From positions 17,168,953-17,232,952 of the forward strand of contig RSEF01000031.1 of the NCBI GenBank assembly GCA_003993805.1: a stretch of 64,000 bases of DNA, given 5' to 3'. This DNA comes from Himantopus leucocephalus. Taxonomy: Eukaryota > Chordata > Aves > Charadriiformes > Recurvirostridae. The position numbers and the translations under genes are program-made. Below are positions 1 through 11,974 of this stretch, piece after piece. The stretch's first letter is position 1, and the number at the start of each line of letters is the position of its first letter. The notes beneath the pieces are model-generated. The model was given only the letters and a program-made list of their open reading frames with translations, was not told the DNA's origin and did not search any database.

Positions 1-1544
1 TGTAGATAGAGTCTAAGTGAAGAACAGGAAGGTCAAATACTACATTTTATTTCTCATTTCTTCCCCTAGAAGTTCTAATTTTCCCAGTAACATCTGTTTT
101 TCACCCAGGCTGTGATGGATGTAGATTAGATACTGTACCTTAGCGTGGATGGAGCTCAAGATGATGACTCTGAAGTGCGGCTGATCAGCTACTGTTGCTC
201 TGCTTCTGGACGTTAGACACTGCAGAGCCTTGAGGTCAATAACTGGATGAGAGGGTGATTGTTCCAAACATTGGGAATCTGAATAACAGTTCTAGTGGGG
301 GTTGGGAATGTAATGCCCAATAGCTTTTTTTAGGTTTAACAGTTTCTTTTAGTTAGCAGTAGGTTGTGTAGTAGTCATTCCTCTTTGTGAGCCTTCCTCA
401 AACCATTGAGGATTTGGCTGTTAGTGAAATGTTAGGTTGGGTGTTTCAGAGTTATTCATAGGGGTTGGTATTTATGCAGTCCCTTCCACTTGTTCTTTAA
501 AATACAAAATTCCTGTAACTTACAGCCATCTGAGAAACTATTAAATGTTTCTCACGTCCCTTTGTCTGATAGCTGTAGAGCATGCTTGTTAGCTGACTGC
601 ACTCTCTCACAACCTTCTCTCCCTCCTAAGGAGATCAGAGGATTTACAGCTATTTCATACACCACTTCTCATCAAAGAACTTCATACACACTACTAAGTT
701 TTAATCAGTTTACTTACAGAAGAATCAAGCCCTCCATTACTGAAGTTCAGTAATCCCTGCGTGAGGGCTACACACAGCAGAGCTTTTTAAAAGTAAACTT
801 CAGGGATCTGCTAATGAGTTGGGTGGTTTGAGGAAACTCACATGTCCTGCGTTGCTTTTTAGGAGTTGTGATGTACCTCTTGCTGCTGCTCTGGCAATTT
901 TGTTTGCTAACACAGGGGCTCTGTTATCACTCTGCATGCCAGCAGCACATCTGCTTCCTGTTTTCTCTGATATAGGTGAATGCAGGTCTTCTCATTTATA
1001 CTCCACCTGTGATAAGTTCTGTGATCTATGGCACTGATTTTTTTTTTTTTCCATATATTTAAAAGAGTGAATTTAGGGTTAGATCCAAAAAATCCCCTAT
1101 GTTTTGTGTCTAGTACTGATTTTCTTGAATTTGTGTTTTATATTGACTGCAGGTAGAGCAGCACTGAGCTCTGGCACATACAGCTTTGTTTTGTTGCTAC
1201 TGTATTACCTGTTCGAAGAGTAATGCAGTTCTCTTTGCACTTCTGATGAGTGTACCTAACAGGCAGTGTGATGGTACTTATGAAAGCCTATCCTCTCATC
1301 TCCAAAAGAGTGGAAGATGATACCATGCAGGCTGGTGGATCCAAATTAGTAGGGTTTTTTCAAACTTTCCTGTGTTTTTCTTCCATGACAGTGTCTTTGC
1401 AAAGATGCTGTCAGCTTACAGACTGGATTCATTGTAGGATTCTTGGTCACCTGTTAAATTAATGGGCAACATTAATGTAAATGAAAGGTTTAAGAGCTCA
1501 CTAGATTTTCAGTTTTGCATTGAAGCTTGACAGCACGGTAGACA

Positions 1545-2325
1545 ATGTAACGCCCCAGTTAAGGCTGGAAGAAATCTTGGGGGTCTGTAGTCTGACTTCC
1601 CACTCAAAGCAGAGTCAGCGAGGAGGTCTGACCAGGGCTTAATGCAATCTGTCTTGAAAACCTCCAAGAACAGAGACTGCACAGTGCTTCTGGACAACCT
1701 GCACTGCTGCTGCACTGTCCCCCTGGGGAGAAAGGTTTCCCTTTATCTCCAGCCTGAACTTGTCTGTTTCAGCTTGTGCCCCTTGTCTCTCATCCAGCCA
1801 CGCCTGGCTTTGTCTTGTCAGTGACGTGCCTGTAGGCAGGAGAAGGCTGCTCTGATGTGCCCCCAAAGCCTTCCCTTCCACAGGCTGAAGCAGCCCTGAC
1901 CCTCAGGGTCCCCTGGCCAGAAGGTGCTCCAGCCCCTGAGCGTCCTGGTGGCCCTCTGCTGGGCTTACGCCAGTTTGGCAATGTCCTGGACTAGGGAGCC
2001 CAAACCAGAGGACTCATTATCTTATCTAGGTGTGGTCTAAGAAGTGCTGAGTCAGGGGGGATCATCACTTCCCTCCATCTCCTGGTTGTGCCTGAGATAC
2101 TATAGTGCTGGATGCTGCATGCCTTCGCTGCTGCCAGTCCCAGGGTGGCTCCTGCGCAGCTCGCTGTCCCCCAGGGTCCCAAGGACTTTTCTGCAGAGCG
2201 GCTGCCCAGGCAGACAGTGCCCAGCCTGGACCACTGCCTGGGGCTCTGACTTGCCAGGAGCAGGGCTTGGCATGTTGACGTGCTGAACTGCACGGGGCCC
2301 CATTCCTCCACCCTGCCCATGGTTA
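1545..2325 (-). mobile_element. CR1 LINE fragment, old, antisense to ARL15
   Basis: Read on the minus strand this is the C-terminal reverse transcriptase region through to the 3' end of a CR1 retrotransposon. On the plus strand it shows the reverse-complement landmarks in order: a 'ctgtagtctgacttccc' segment, 'gtcttgaaaacctccaag', 'tttccctttatctccagcctg', then the GC-rich 'ggtgtggtctaagaagtgctga' block (positions 2031-2052), and a 'gttgacgtgctgaac' remnant near 2274. Many substitutions and small indels break the reading frame, and no crisp 3' tandem repeat remains. Borders are approximate. Confidence 0.85.
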
Positions 2326-2656
2326 AACTGAATTTCTGTAGTTTACTCTAGAATTTGCAGCGTTACGGATGTGGCTTTGGGTTACGGATCTGTTCTGTTA
2401 GAAAGAGCTAGGAGACAACAGCACTGGAAAATTAATTAAGAACTTACTTAGCAAAATGTTACTTTGCAGATTAAAAAGTTGTACACTGACAAATGCACTC
2501 CAGCAAAGGTATGGAGGGAATTCAGCAGGTGAGTCTCCTAAGCAGCCTGTGTCTAAATAGCAGCTTGCAGTCTTCAGAAAGTCGGTTGCATTTTGGTAAT
2601 GGACCCCTGAGATTCCAGTTCACAAGTCTTATTGATTTAATGTATTTTCAGGTCTG

Positions 2657-2872
2657 AAAAAAACCAAAACAAACCAAAAAACAAATAAAACCCCCCAAAA
2701 CCCCCCAAACAAACAAAAACCCAAACAAAAAACGCCCCAAAACCAAAACAAACAAAAAACCCCAAACAAACAAAAAGGCCCAAAACAAAAAAACCACAGC
2801 CCAAACCAAAAAAGTCCCCCAAACCCCAAAACCAACAACAAAACACCCCCCACCCCCCAAACCAAAACCAAA
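2657..2872. repeat. A/C-only low-complexity tract (G/T on the minus strand)
   Basis: For about 215 bases the plus strand is almost entirely A and C, with blocks such as aaaaccccccaaaacccccc and caccccccaccccccaaacc. Only a handful of G or T interrupt it. The complementary strand therefore carries runs of up to six G separated by T-rich spacers. It lies 44 bases before an assembly gap. Open frames through it give Phe/Gly/Trp-rich translations that are composition artefacts. Confidence 0.95.
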
Positions 2873-2915
2873 GGATTTTTCTTCTGAATGTAAATTCCTG
2901 TGGTGTGTGTCGTGT

Positions 2916-3015
2916 NNNNNNNNNNNNNNNNNNNNNNNNNNNNNNNNNNNNNNNNNNNNNNNNNNNNNNNNNNNNNNNNNNNNNNNNNNNNNNNNNNNNN
3001 NNNNNNNNNNNNNNN
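2916..3015. other. Assembly gap (100 N)
   Basis: There are exactly 100 unresolved bases, the usual placeholder for a gap of unknown size. It follows the A/C tract and a short tgtgtgtcgtgt stretch, which suggests sequencing or assembly failed in low-complexity DNA. Confidence 0.99.
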
Positions 3016-3634
3016 GCAGATTTTGAATTGACTCACCTTGGTTCTTGCACTGCAAGGCTCATGAAGACGTAGTGCTGATGGGTGCCAAGAACTACAGAGA
3101 AGAAAGATTCCAGATATATTTGAGAACAAACAGAGCCTAGAGGAAACCTCAGGATGCAAACAAACAAGTTAGGCCAGCACTGAAATCCAGCAGTGGCTCC
3201 AAATAAGAAAGAGAATGGGTTTTATATGAAAAAAAATAGGCAAATGAAAAACAAGAGTGCTTAACTCTTTAGTTAACACTTCACTGTTCAACAGTGAGTA
3301 AGTTTTCAGACTCGAGGGAATGAGAATTAGAAAAAATATCTGGGCAGTTCTGAGTTAAAGCCTGAGGACCTTGTTGATTCACTGAAACACCTACCTATTT
3401 CATAATGTTATAGATAGCTGTCACATGGTATTTTCAAATTATTTTCTAAATGTTCAAACCTGTAAAATGAGGGAATGGTTAGAATGAAGCTTCATGGGAC
3501 AGCTGAGCTGCCAGAACCAGTTTGCTGCTGAAAGGGGAGCCTTGCTCTGAGGTTTTATCACCCCTTCCTTTCTCCTTGCTTTGGCATGGGGGGTGAAGTG
3601 TGTGTACGTGGTGGTCGTACTCTCCAGGACCTGT

Positions 3635-3711
3635 TTAGTTTTCTGCCAGTTTAGCAAACTGGCTTATTTTTTTCACCCTTTTGTTAGTTTTCTGACAGTT
3701 CAGTGAACTGA
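3635..3711. repeat. Two tandem 28-base units, each with a perfect small hairpin
   Basis: Units at 3635-3662 and 3684-3711 begin ttagttttctg and match at 23 of 28 positions, with a period of 49. Each contains a 6-base inverted repeat with a 3-base loop: cagttt-agc-aaactg and cagttc-agt-gaactg. The paired positions differ together between the two units, so pairing is kept in both. Confidence 0.8.
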
Positions 3712-6700
3712 GTGGTCTCATATGAGGGATCAGATTAGCACCAAGAGCTGGTGGCGTGTAAGGGGCAAGAGTAGGCAGCTGGGAAGGGACACAGAAAGGG
3801 GTGGGTGTACCCTTTTGGCAGCAGTGAGCTGTTAGTTGTCTCATGAAACCTTTGCTGCATCCCTTTGAGTTAATATAGACTGAAAAGTGTCCACTCTGTG
3901 CGTGCGCTTGTTTTGTACCATGAAGGAAAAGCTTATCAATCTTTACTTTCACTGTAAATGCTCCATACAGCACCTGTTAGATCATTTGATGAACCAACAC
4001 AACACGTTTGTTTGTAGCAGCGCTGTAAGTCCGGCATTCAGCATATTTGCAGCATGGTACTGACGTTTGGATTAGTGTTGTTCTCAAGAAGGTAATGCAT
4101 GGTGAGGCTAGTTCTCAGGTTCTCGTTGAAAATTGTGAAAGGACAGCTAATACAAAGGAAAGTGATCAAGGGTGTTCTGTTCGTATTTGTCCTGTTCCTA
4201 ATGGATGATATACTGAAAAAATATTTGTTAATACAAATCCTTCAGTTTCTCTGAAAGGGAATAGTGAAGTCTTGAGTCTTATAAAACTATGTCCAGTGGA
4301 GGCCTTAGAGAATTCATTCAGCTGCTGAGAGAAGACTTGACTTACCAAGTTGCATTTCCATAAGACTTATTCCCTTACACCTTCTATATGTGGTTTGTTC
4401 TCACATAATGCTTTATCATCTCTTTCTTCTAGCTCCTTTTAGTTGCTGATTGACATTTTACTTTTCCTCTGTTTCTGAGACCAAGTTGGAATACTGTATC
4501 TCAGTGAAGTTTTGATGCTAGAGCTAAATTGATCAAAAGATTTAAGCCCAGAAAACTGATCACTTTCGTAATACAGTTGTTTTTTTGCTCACGATTCCTT
4601 TATTGCTTATGTAAGCTGTAGTGCTAGCAAAAGGGAAGCATTGTTTTTGCTTCTCTTACAGGTTTGTGATGTTTCAGATCTTGCTGCTCTTTCATACCTT
4701 GTTGACTCACTCAGTAATCTCTTCTGTATCCATCCTGGCCTTGTGTTTTTCTGATAACCTTTATTTAACTGCTATTATTTAACTCCTGTAACTCCTAACA
4801 ACAGAAGCCTTTCGTTGTAAGAATATATTCAATATTCAGAAGATTCTCTGAAAACTGTACTGTTAACTCTTGTATGAAAATGGGTCATGAGGCTTCCATG
4901 AATGCTCTTTTACTTCTGGCATTTTCCGGGTACGTCTTGCCTGTGTGATAAAGGCTTCTTCCTTGTTCACACGAAGTTGATACACTGTTGATATTAGACC
5001 TAGAAGCATCTGGTCCAAATCAGGATGTTAACCAAGGCAGCATTCCAGTGCCAACTTTGCATCAACTGTTTTGGTATAAATTACTGAGAAATTTTCGTAA
5101 GATTTTCATTCTTTCATGTTGGTTTCATGCTCAGAGGAGGAGCCTTGTCTTGAACTGGGCTGTTGTGTCTAGGAGACCTGTATCATCAATCACCAAGGCA
5201 CAAATTTTGTAAGGAATGTGTGCCAAATTTTGTTCTCAGATGTCCTTTATCTGACTTCTGGGCATTACTATTTGGGCTTTTCCAGATCAGGAATTAGTCT
5301 TGGCCTTTTTAGATTAGTAAGTGACAAATACCATACTCCGGATAGGAATTGTTTGCTACACGTGGGAACTGAAGAATGTTCTGTGGCATTAATGTGTGCT
5401 AAATAATCCCTAAATAGTGAAACAAAACTGTGCAAGGTAAAACCGTACGTCTTCTATCAGCAAACTGCTATCTCAGTATGATAACTTGATTTCAACTTGA
5501 TGATAAATTGCTTCAGGTAACATATTTAAACTTTGTTATGGAAAGTGTTGTCTGTACAATTTTTATATGCAAGTTATTAAAAGTAAACTGCATTTTCGGG
5601 GGAATTTTCTTAGAATACTGTATTGTCCATTTAGTCCCATCTTTTTCATTTTGCTACTCAGAGAGGACTGACAACATTTGTGTTGTGGCTTGCTGAGAGC
5701 TTCATGCCAGGTAGAGTATGTTTTGGGGGTTGTGTTTTGTTTTTATCCATGTTGGCTCAATTTAACTTCAGATTTATCTCATATTTAAGACTCTCTTTTG
5801 CTTCTGCCTGTTTGGCTCATGAGAACATCTCCAAGACTCTTAAAGGCCTCCTTTAGTTCAGAATCATTCCAGGCTTTTCTAACTCAACTGTTCTGAATTT
5901 GACCTAAATAACACTACAAATGACTTTGTGCATTTTTTAGTATTTTTTTTTTATTTATTCCTACACCGTGCTTGGTACAAACTTGATACTAAATAGCATA
6001 AAAAACAAGAAGGCTGTTGTCACCTTATATTTTTGTTGCTAGCAAGTATTGTTTCCATAAGATTTATCTCCTGGGAGGAAAAGGGATTGCTTTAGAGAAA
6101 TACACTTGCCTTTACTACCCTAAGAATTGGTAATGTGTTCCAATGCGGGTGTGTATACATATTCTTCTCTGAAATGTTTTCTCAGTCATGAGGATTCCCT
6201 GTAATAAGTTCCCAGCTGGGAAAAGGAAGTGTGGTTTCAGCAGGAACTGATCTTGTCTTATTTCTGAATGATGATTTGATGACTGTCCTTCTTTTCAAGC
6301 TTACTGCACTAAAGCTGAATTTTCTCTGCTCTGTTGGTTTGTATAGAAGCTGTCTAAACAGCTACCTGCTAACGGTCATCTACAGACACCATTTCAATTC
6401 TTGAGTTAGCACAGACTTTGTGGACCTGTTTGCGTGCACACATAGGCTACTTTTTGGGTCTAAATGAAAAATCTATAGTTTATTACCTTTCTTCTCAAAA
6501 TGGAATAGAGAAAAGCTATTAACTGTTTAAGACAAACTCTCTGCTCCCTGTGTGTTAGGAGCAGGTTCTGCTTGCTTCACTGACTAAAATACTGCTGGGG
6601 CTTTCTGCCTGTCTGAGCACTCCCAGAACAGTTCATTGAACTCCAGTCAGAGTTGGGCACATCTATTAAAATCATAGGGATTGCATACCTGTGACCAGCA

Positions 6701-7844
6701 ACATAAGTTAGCATAAGGATGTTTTACTATTTGACGTAAAAGAGGTGAACAGCACATCTTAACTCTTGGATCTGAAGTTCTCTGGAGTGATGCCTGCAAG
6801 CAAAGCTGAATTTCTTCCACAAAAATCTGGATGCATTTTCTATGGAATTCAGTGACATGCACCAAATGTAGAACAATAATTTCTGAAGTGGACAGCCAGA
6901 TGAAGTACACTGAAATCGGTATGGTCCATCTTTTGCTAGGCAGTCATTTTTTTGTCCTTCAGGCTTACTCCATTTGGCACATGGGAGTGGACAAGCAAAA
7001 TGCTTCCTCACTTGTGTTCAGCTGCAGGGACAAAAGAACATGCTGTGGCCTCTAAGTGATAGCAGGAGTAGCAACCATATCACTTAAACACCTGCAGATG
7101 TCCTGCCTTTCCTTAACCAGCTCCTGCTGCTGGCCTCATGGTTGGAGCATGGAGGGAAAGGGAAAATGGCAAAAAGGGAGTTCCTGTTCCCCCTCTGCCT
7201 CCTTTCTTTTCTTCTTTCTCTTGCAGAAGTAATTTTTGCTTTTGCATATTTTGCAGTCCTTGTGACAGGCCAGGTGAGTAGGAAGCTTTTTCTGCTGCTC
7301 TGTCCCAGAGGAGATCCCATCACCTCATGGAAAGTTTTGCTTTACCTCTTGGGCCTGATGTGCACCAGTGTCCTGGAAGAGGTATATCTCTCTCAGCATT
7401 GAAAAGATTGGGCTGCTGTATTATGAGTGGGGAATTGTGTTTACTTTGTGCTGTTTGCTCTGTCTGAACTGCCTTAAGCACAATAAGCCAAATTCAGTCG
7501 ATAGCAGTTGTAAATTAGTGAACTCTCTATTGTCCCCATTAGAGTTACTTCTGCTCTGAATATGAGTTGATCTCCATGTCTGGGATACTTGAGCATAATA
7601 CAGGCTTCTGCCAGCACTGCAAGATATTGAACAGTATGTGATCGCACTTGTGGAACCAAGCACAGAAATACTCATCTTGAGGACATCCACTGCTTTCTCT
7701 CTGTTTTAGTAAAGCCTTGGTTGTATCCAAGCATCCATTATCCAGTATAAATGAATAGATGTAAACCCAGAAGGTATTGTTTTGATTACCTTGTCTTTAT
7801 TCATAATAAATTCTACAGATATCCTCTAAACTAAAACACCTTTT

Positions 7845-8000
7845 TGGGGTGAGGGTCAAGGTATCTAATTATGATTTGAATATTTCCAGTGGTAGGAAAT
7901 CCACTACAGTCTGGACAAGATGTTCTAGTGTTTAACTACCTCTCCTTTAGTGAATGCCTATTGCATTTTTGATCCTCTTCTGTACGTTTTAAGGAAGATT
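7845..8000 (-). mobile_element. Probable ancient CR1/L3-like fragment
   Basis: The plus strand reads 'aatatttccagtggtagg', 'aaatccacta', then 'atgttctagtgtttaactacc'. This follows the order of the reverse complement of the conserved 3' coding part of old CR1/L3 elements. It is heavily diverged, its ends are unclear, and no 3' repeat is visible. Weak similarity may continue to about 8140. Confidence 0.45.
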
Positions 8001-10891
8001 TTCATTGCTCTTTTTTTTATAAGGCAAGTATTATGAGTTCCTGAAGCCCTGAATCATCAGAGAATTTTTTCTAATCTTCCACTCGTTCTAATGACTCTTC
8101 CCTGACCTCTTTGATTCTATTTTTCTGCATATTTGAATACTCTTCTTTGGGAACATCACAACAGACAACAGCAGTGCAATGGGAATTATTCTTATGACAA
8201 CTGCAGACATCATAAACCCTTTCTTTTCCAACTTGGTAATTCCCTAATCTCCAAAGCAGACATCAGTCCTTTAAGGCTATGACTGATCCTTACAGATACC
8301 CCATGAAAATTTAGCTACCATGCCCAAAAGAGTTTTCAGAGGCATTATTTACCAGGGCAGAAAATAACATTGTCTTTTGTTGTTTCTAGATGCAAATGTA
8401 TGCACCCTTGGGTTTCTTGTTATATCTACCATTACCTGTGCTGACAATAGTCAACATGGCCTATGACTTGCTTTCTGCGACCTTCTCTCCAAGAAATCCG
8501 GTGCCCATCCAGCTGCTTGAAACAGGATTATCTTCTGTAGATTTTTTCAAGGAGCTTCTATTCCAAATTATTACTGTGCTGCTAGACACCTAGTAATGTA
8601 TGGGCAAGCTGTCTTTTTCATTGTTTATCAGTATTCTTTCACTTCTGTTGATGATCTTGGACTTCTTTGGGGCGGGTGCTGTTAAATGTCAAACATGGGC
8701 AGGTCCCATGGGATCACAGTAGAAATGCATTACTCAATGAAAGCTCCTTGTTTACAGGTATATCCTGGAGCCCATAAATCAAATAAATTCATACAATTTT
8801 GAAAGTGCTTTGTTGATACTGGATTTTTCTAATGGGTTAAGCAAAATGTCCTATGGTGCCAAATTGAGTGTATCCCAGAAGACTAAGAATATTACATAAA
8901 GACATACTTTTTAAAACCCTGTTTAAAAACAGTAAGTCTATTGTCTGTAGAACTGTTGATTGGCATGCATTGTGTAATTTAATTTAATTGTTCATAATTA
9001 AATCTCTCATCAGCTATTTCACTACATAAAAATTATTTTTCTTCACCAAATCTACTTCAGGCTGACAGACCTATGATTATTTAGGGCATCCAATTTGTCT
9101 TTTGTAAATATTGACATAGCACTTCTGTTCTTCCTGTTCTTGTGAACTGTTCCAGTTCCAGTTTTTCAGACCTTAATGGCAATAAGCATTACCAGTCCAG
9201 CCAGTACCTATGCCGCCTCTTTCAGCATGCTTGTATCCAAGTTATCCAGCTTTGCTGATGTACAAGTGTCCAATTAATAGCTGCTGTTTAACATCTTCTT
9301 GAGTTACTGTTGGATGGAAACTATTTCATCATCATCATCAGAATGTTGTTTGCTTTTTCTCAGACAGATGTGTGTATTAAACTAATGCTGCTTTTCTTTG
9401 TTACTGTCAGCAATCCTACAATTTCCATCTAATAATGGAATTATTTTTTTTTTTTCACCAGAAGAGGACAGTTTAAAAACTGTTTGTTTAACAATTCTAG
9501 CAACTCATTTCTCTTTCTGTTCTTTTGCAACTTAAATAGTTTTCTTTCAGTATTAATTCCCAGTCAGAAATCATCTTGTTTTGAGGGGACAACTGATACC
9601 CTGTTAATGAAGAGAGAAGATTATGATCAGGCTGCCACAGATAAATTAATGTCTTTTATGTAAGAAGAATGAAATAGCCTAACTAGTTTTCAATACAAGC
9701 ATCTTTTTGATAACTATTTCTTTACTACAGGTGGGATTTACTTCACATAAATCTAAATGTAGGAGAAGACCTGTGGCCTTAGATGTTCATTTTAGAATGA
9801 GATGAGTCTTGCTTTTGGAGGTGCCTGTGTCCCTTTACTGGCTGTAAAGGGCTATAAAGAAGTAATTCATTCTTAGGTTTCTGATGCATAGGTGACTTAG
9901 GGTAGGTGCAAAGCTGATCATCTTTCTTCTGGTAGTTCCCCCTTTTTATATCTGAAGAACCATCATCTAGATTTCAGTTCCCAGATTTTGCTTTTCTAAA
10001 ATCAGGATTTAAAAAGTGGCTCATTACAGATAGTGTTTGCTTTTGTCTCTTGTTCACTGGTGACTTCAAGTAAAAAAGGGAATGTAGCTTTTAAGAAAAA
10101 GGTAGTAATTTGTATATATCATACCTGACATCTGAAAGTTAATTTCTTTGTGTTCCCAATGGATTCTGTAGATTGAGTTTGATAATCTGGCACCTTGCAG
10201 ATTAAAATCCCTTCCCAGATCTGTTGGAGAGAGAATGACTAATGTGGTCAGCATTTTCTGATCAGAACTGTATGAAAATGGAGTATTTTTAGCTTTCCAG
10301 TTCATCTCTATTTCTTTTTGTCTACCAGGTACGAAAAATAGAGAAGGCTGTGACTTGCTTTTGTGGGTTCTGCAGAACAAGTATATTTGAACATTCTCTG
10401 AAGAAATGTTTTAACAAGAAAGCGGGGTAGAGTGACTGCAGAGGTCTTTTGGGAGAGTTTTTATATGCAAGAGAAGCTACACAGCAAAAATAGAATAAGG
10501 CTAGAGGGCAAAATCTTAAGGTGATCTTTGGCTTTGTGAAACAATGCAAAATTAAATGTTGATATTTTGGTCGTGTTTTGATAATGGATTGTTTTAAGAA
10601 GTTCTAGGACCACCATAACATGCCTGTAACGTCTCTGCAGATTGCTAGGGGCGGAATGCACCTGTGTTTTCTGAAAGGTCGTTCACATTTTGATAGACTC
10701 TATGTAACAAAAACAAACACCCAAAACACCACAAAACAACAGCAAACCAAAACCCTCTGAGTTTGTAACTTCACAATATAGTAATTATAGATTTCATAAT
10801 TATTCTCACCTTTTTGAAGTTATCTTCAACATCTGCCAATTGTCACCATCAACTCCAAATTACTACATATGGTAACAGGTAACCTTTTATT

Positions 10892-10998
10892 GCCATGTAA
10901 TCTGTGAGGCACGAATAACCATGTACTGTAATTACATGGCACTTGCCTTATGATTGAAGTGATTACATGGCTATTTGTACCCTGCAAAACAGTGATAA
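10892..10998. repeat. Cluster of inverted and direct 10-mers (attacatggc)
   Basis: gccatgtaat lies at 10892-10901, and its reverse complement attacatggc lies at 10931-10940 and again at 10962-10971. A further ccatgta/tacatgg pair (10919-10925 and 10933-10939) is nested inside. Just downstream is aacagt-gata-actgtt. The sequence can form alternative hairpins. No transposon family was recognised. Confidence 0.7.
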
Positions 10999-11959
10999 CT
11001 GTTTTTGTTTCTCATAATGGAGTGGTTCAATTTGTCTTCAGTGTATTTACAAATTAAGTTTCAGCAGGTTCATCATTATGATTATACCGTGTGGGATGTG
11101 TTCCATTAACAAAATCCATCATCTCTTCTTTAAATTATGTGTGTCTGTTTTTAGGGGATCCAAATTTGTTTTTAATTGGAGGAGCACTTTCAGAATGAAC
11201 TCTCAAGTGTAACACTTAAAACTTACCAGACAAACTTATTTTCTTTCAGTGAGAAAGTCCTTGGCACATATAAATCCTTGTGCTCCTTTTTTACGAAGTT
11301 CTTCATCATACCAAGATTGTGATTGCAATGAATTGGGTATGTCAGTAACTTTCTGGCAACTCTTTTAAGCAGCTAAAGGAAATATCTCTTTATTAGCTCG
11401 TGCATGGTTTATCCACAAGATTTATTTTAAATGGAGGTATGATTTGAGTCCATAGCACTTGGTAGAAATAAATTTGCTAAGCTAAAATTTGCAAAATTAA
11501 TGATTGTTGTGCTTACAACAGTGGGTATGTAATTTGCGTAGCCTTGTAGTGTTTGTTTATGTGTGAAAATTGATAGCTTCTCAGGATACAAACAGATTTA
11601 TGTCTATACTCTGAAAAGGACTGAGAAATGGAAAAGTGACCGTGTCAGTGTGCACGGAGGGGTACAGCTGCATGGGTGGGAAAGCAGACGAGGGCACTGC
11701 ACAGCTGCAGCTCTCTCTACTCCGTGCTGCAATTAGGCGCTACTTAGAAGTCTAATTAAAAAAACATGGCCTTTTTTAATATCATGTAGAATTACAGAAT
11801 TGCTAGAGGAATTTACTGGTGCAGGTGTCTTCCCTGAGACTGGCTTCTCAAGGTTCAGTCTTTGATTCTGCTCTCTCTGATACTGAGGAGAGCTGGTGGT
11901 TTTAAGCCAGAGGAGACTTCTTGGAGGTGGTGTGTGAAAGGCTTCTGCTGCAGCAGTGA

Positions 11960-11974
11960 ACAGTAGATGGCAGT
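11960..11974 (+). promoter_or_regulatory. CTCF-like motif
   Basis: The sequence acagtagatggcagt fits the 15-base CTCF core consensus CCASYAGRKGGCRSY at 14 positions, with only the first base off. It sits in a locally more GC-rich patch inside the non-coding stretch. Sequence match alone does not show binding, and single matches occur by chance in long windows. Confidence 0.4.

Noticed and set aside
3016..3060. Similarity between sequence after the first gap and near 15095-15110 (atgcagtgcaagaacca-like)
   Set aside because: Only about 17 bases match, in opposite orientation; too short to call a shared repeat.
2629..3159. Long minus-strand open frames with Phe/Gly/Trp/Leu-rich translation
   Set aside because: They are produced by the A/C low-complexity tract and run through unresolved bases.
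3635..3973. 112-codon minus-strand open frame
   Set aside because: No family resemblance, and it overlaps the tandem hairpin repeat; judged chance.
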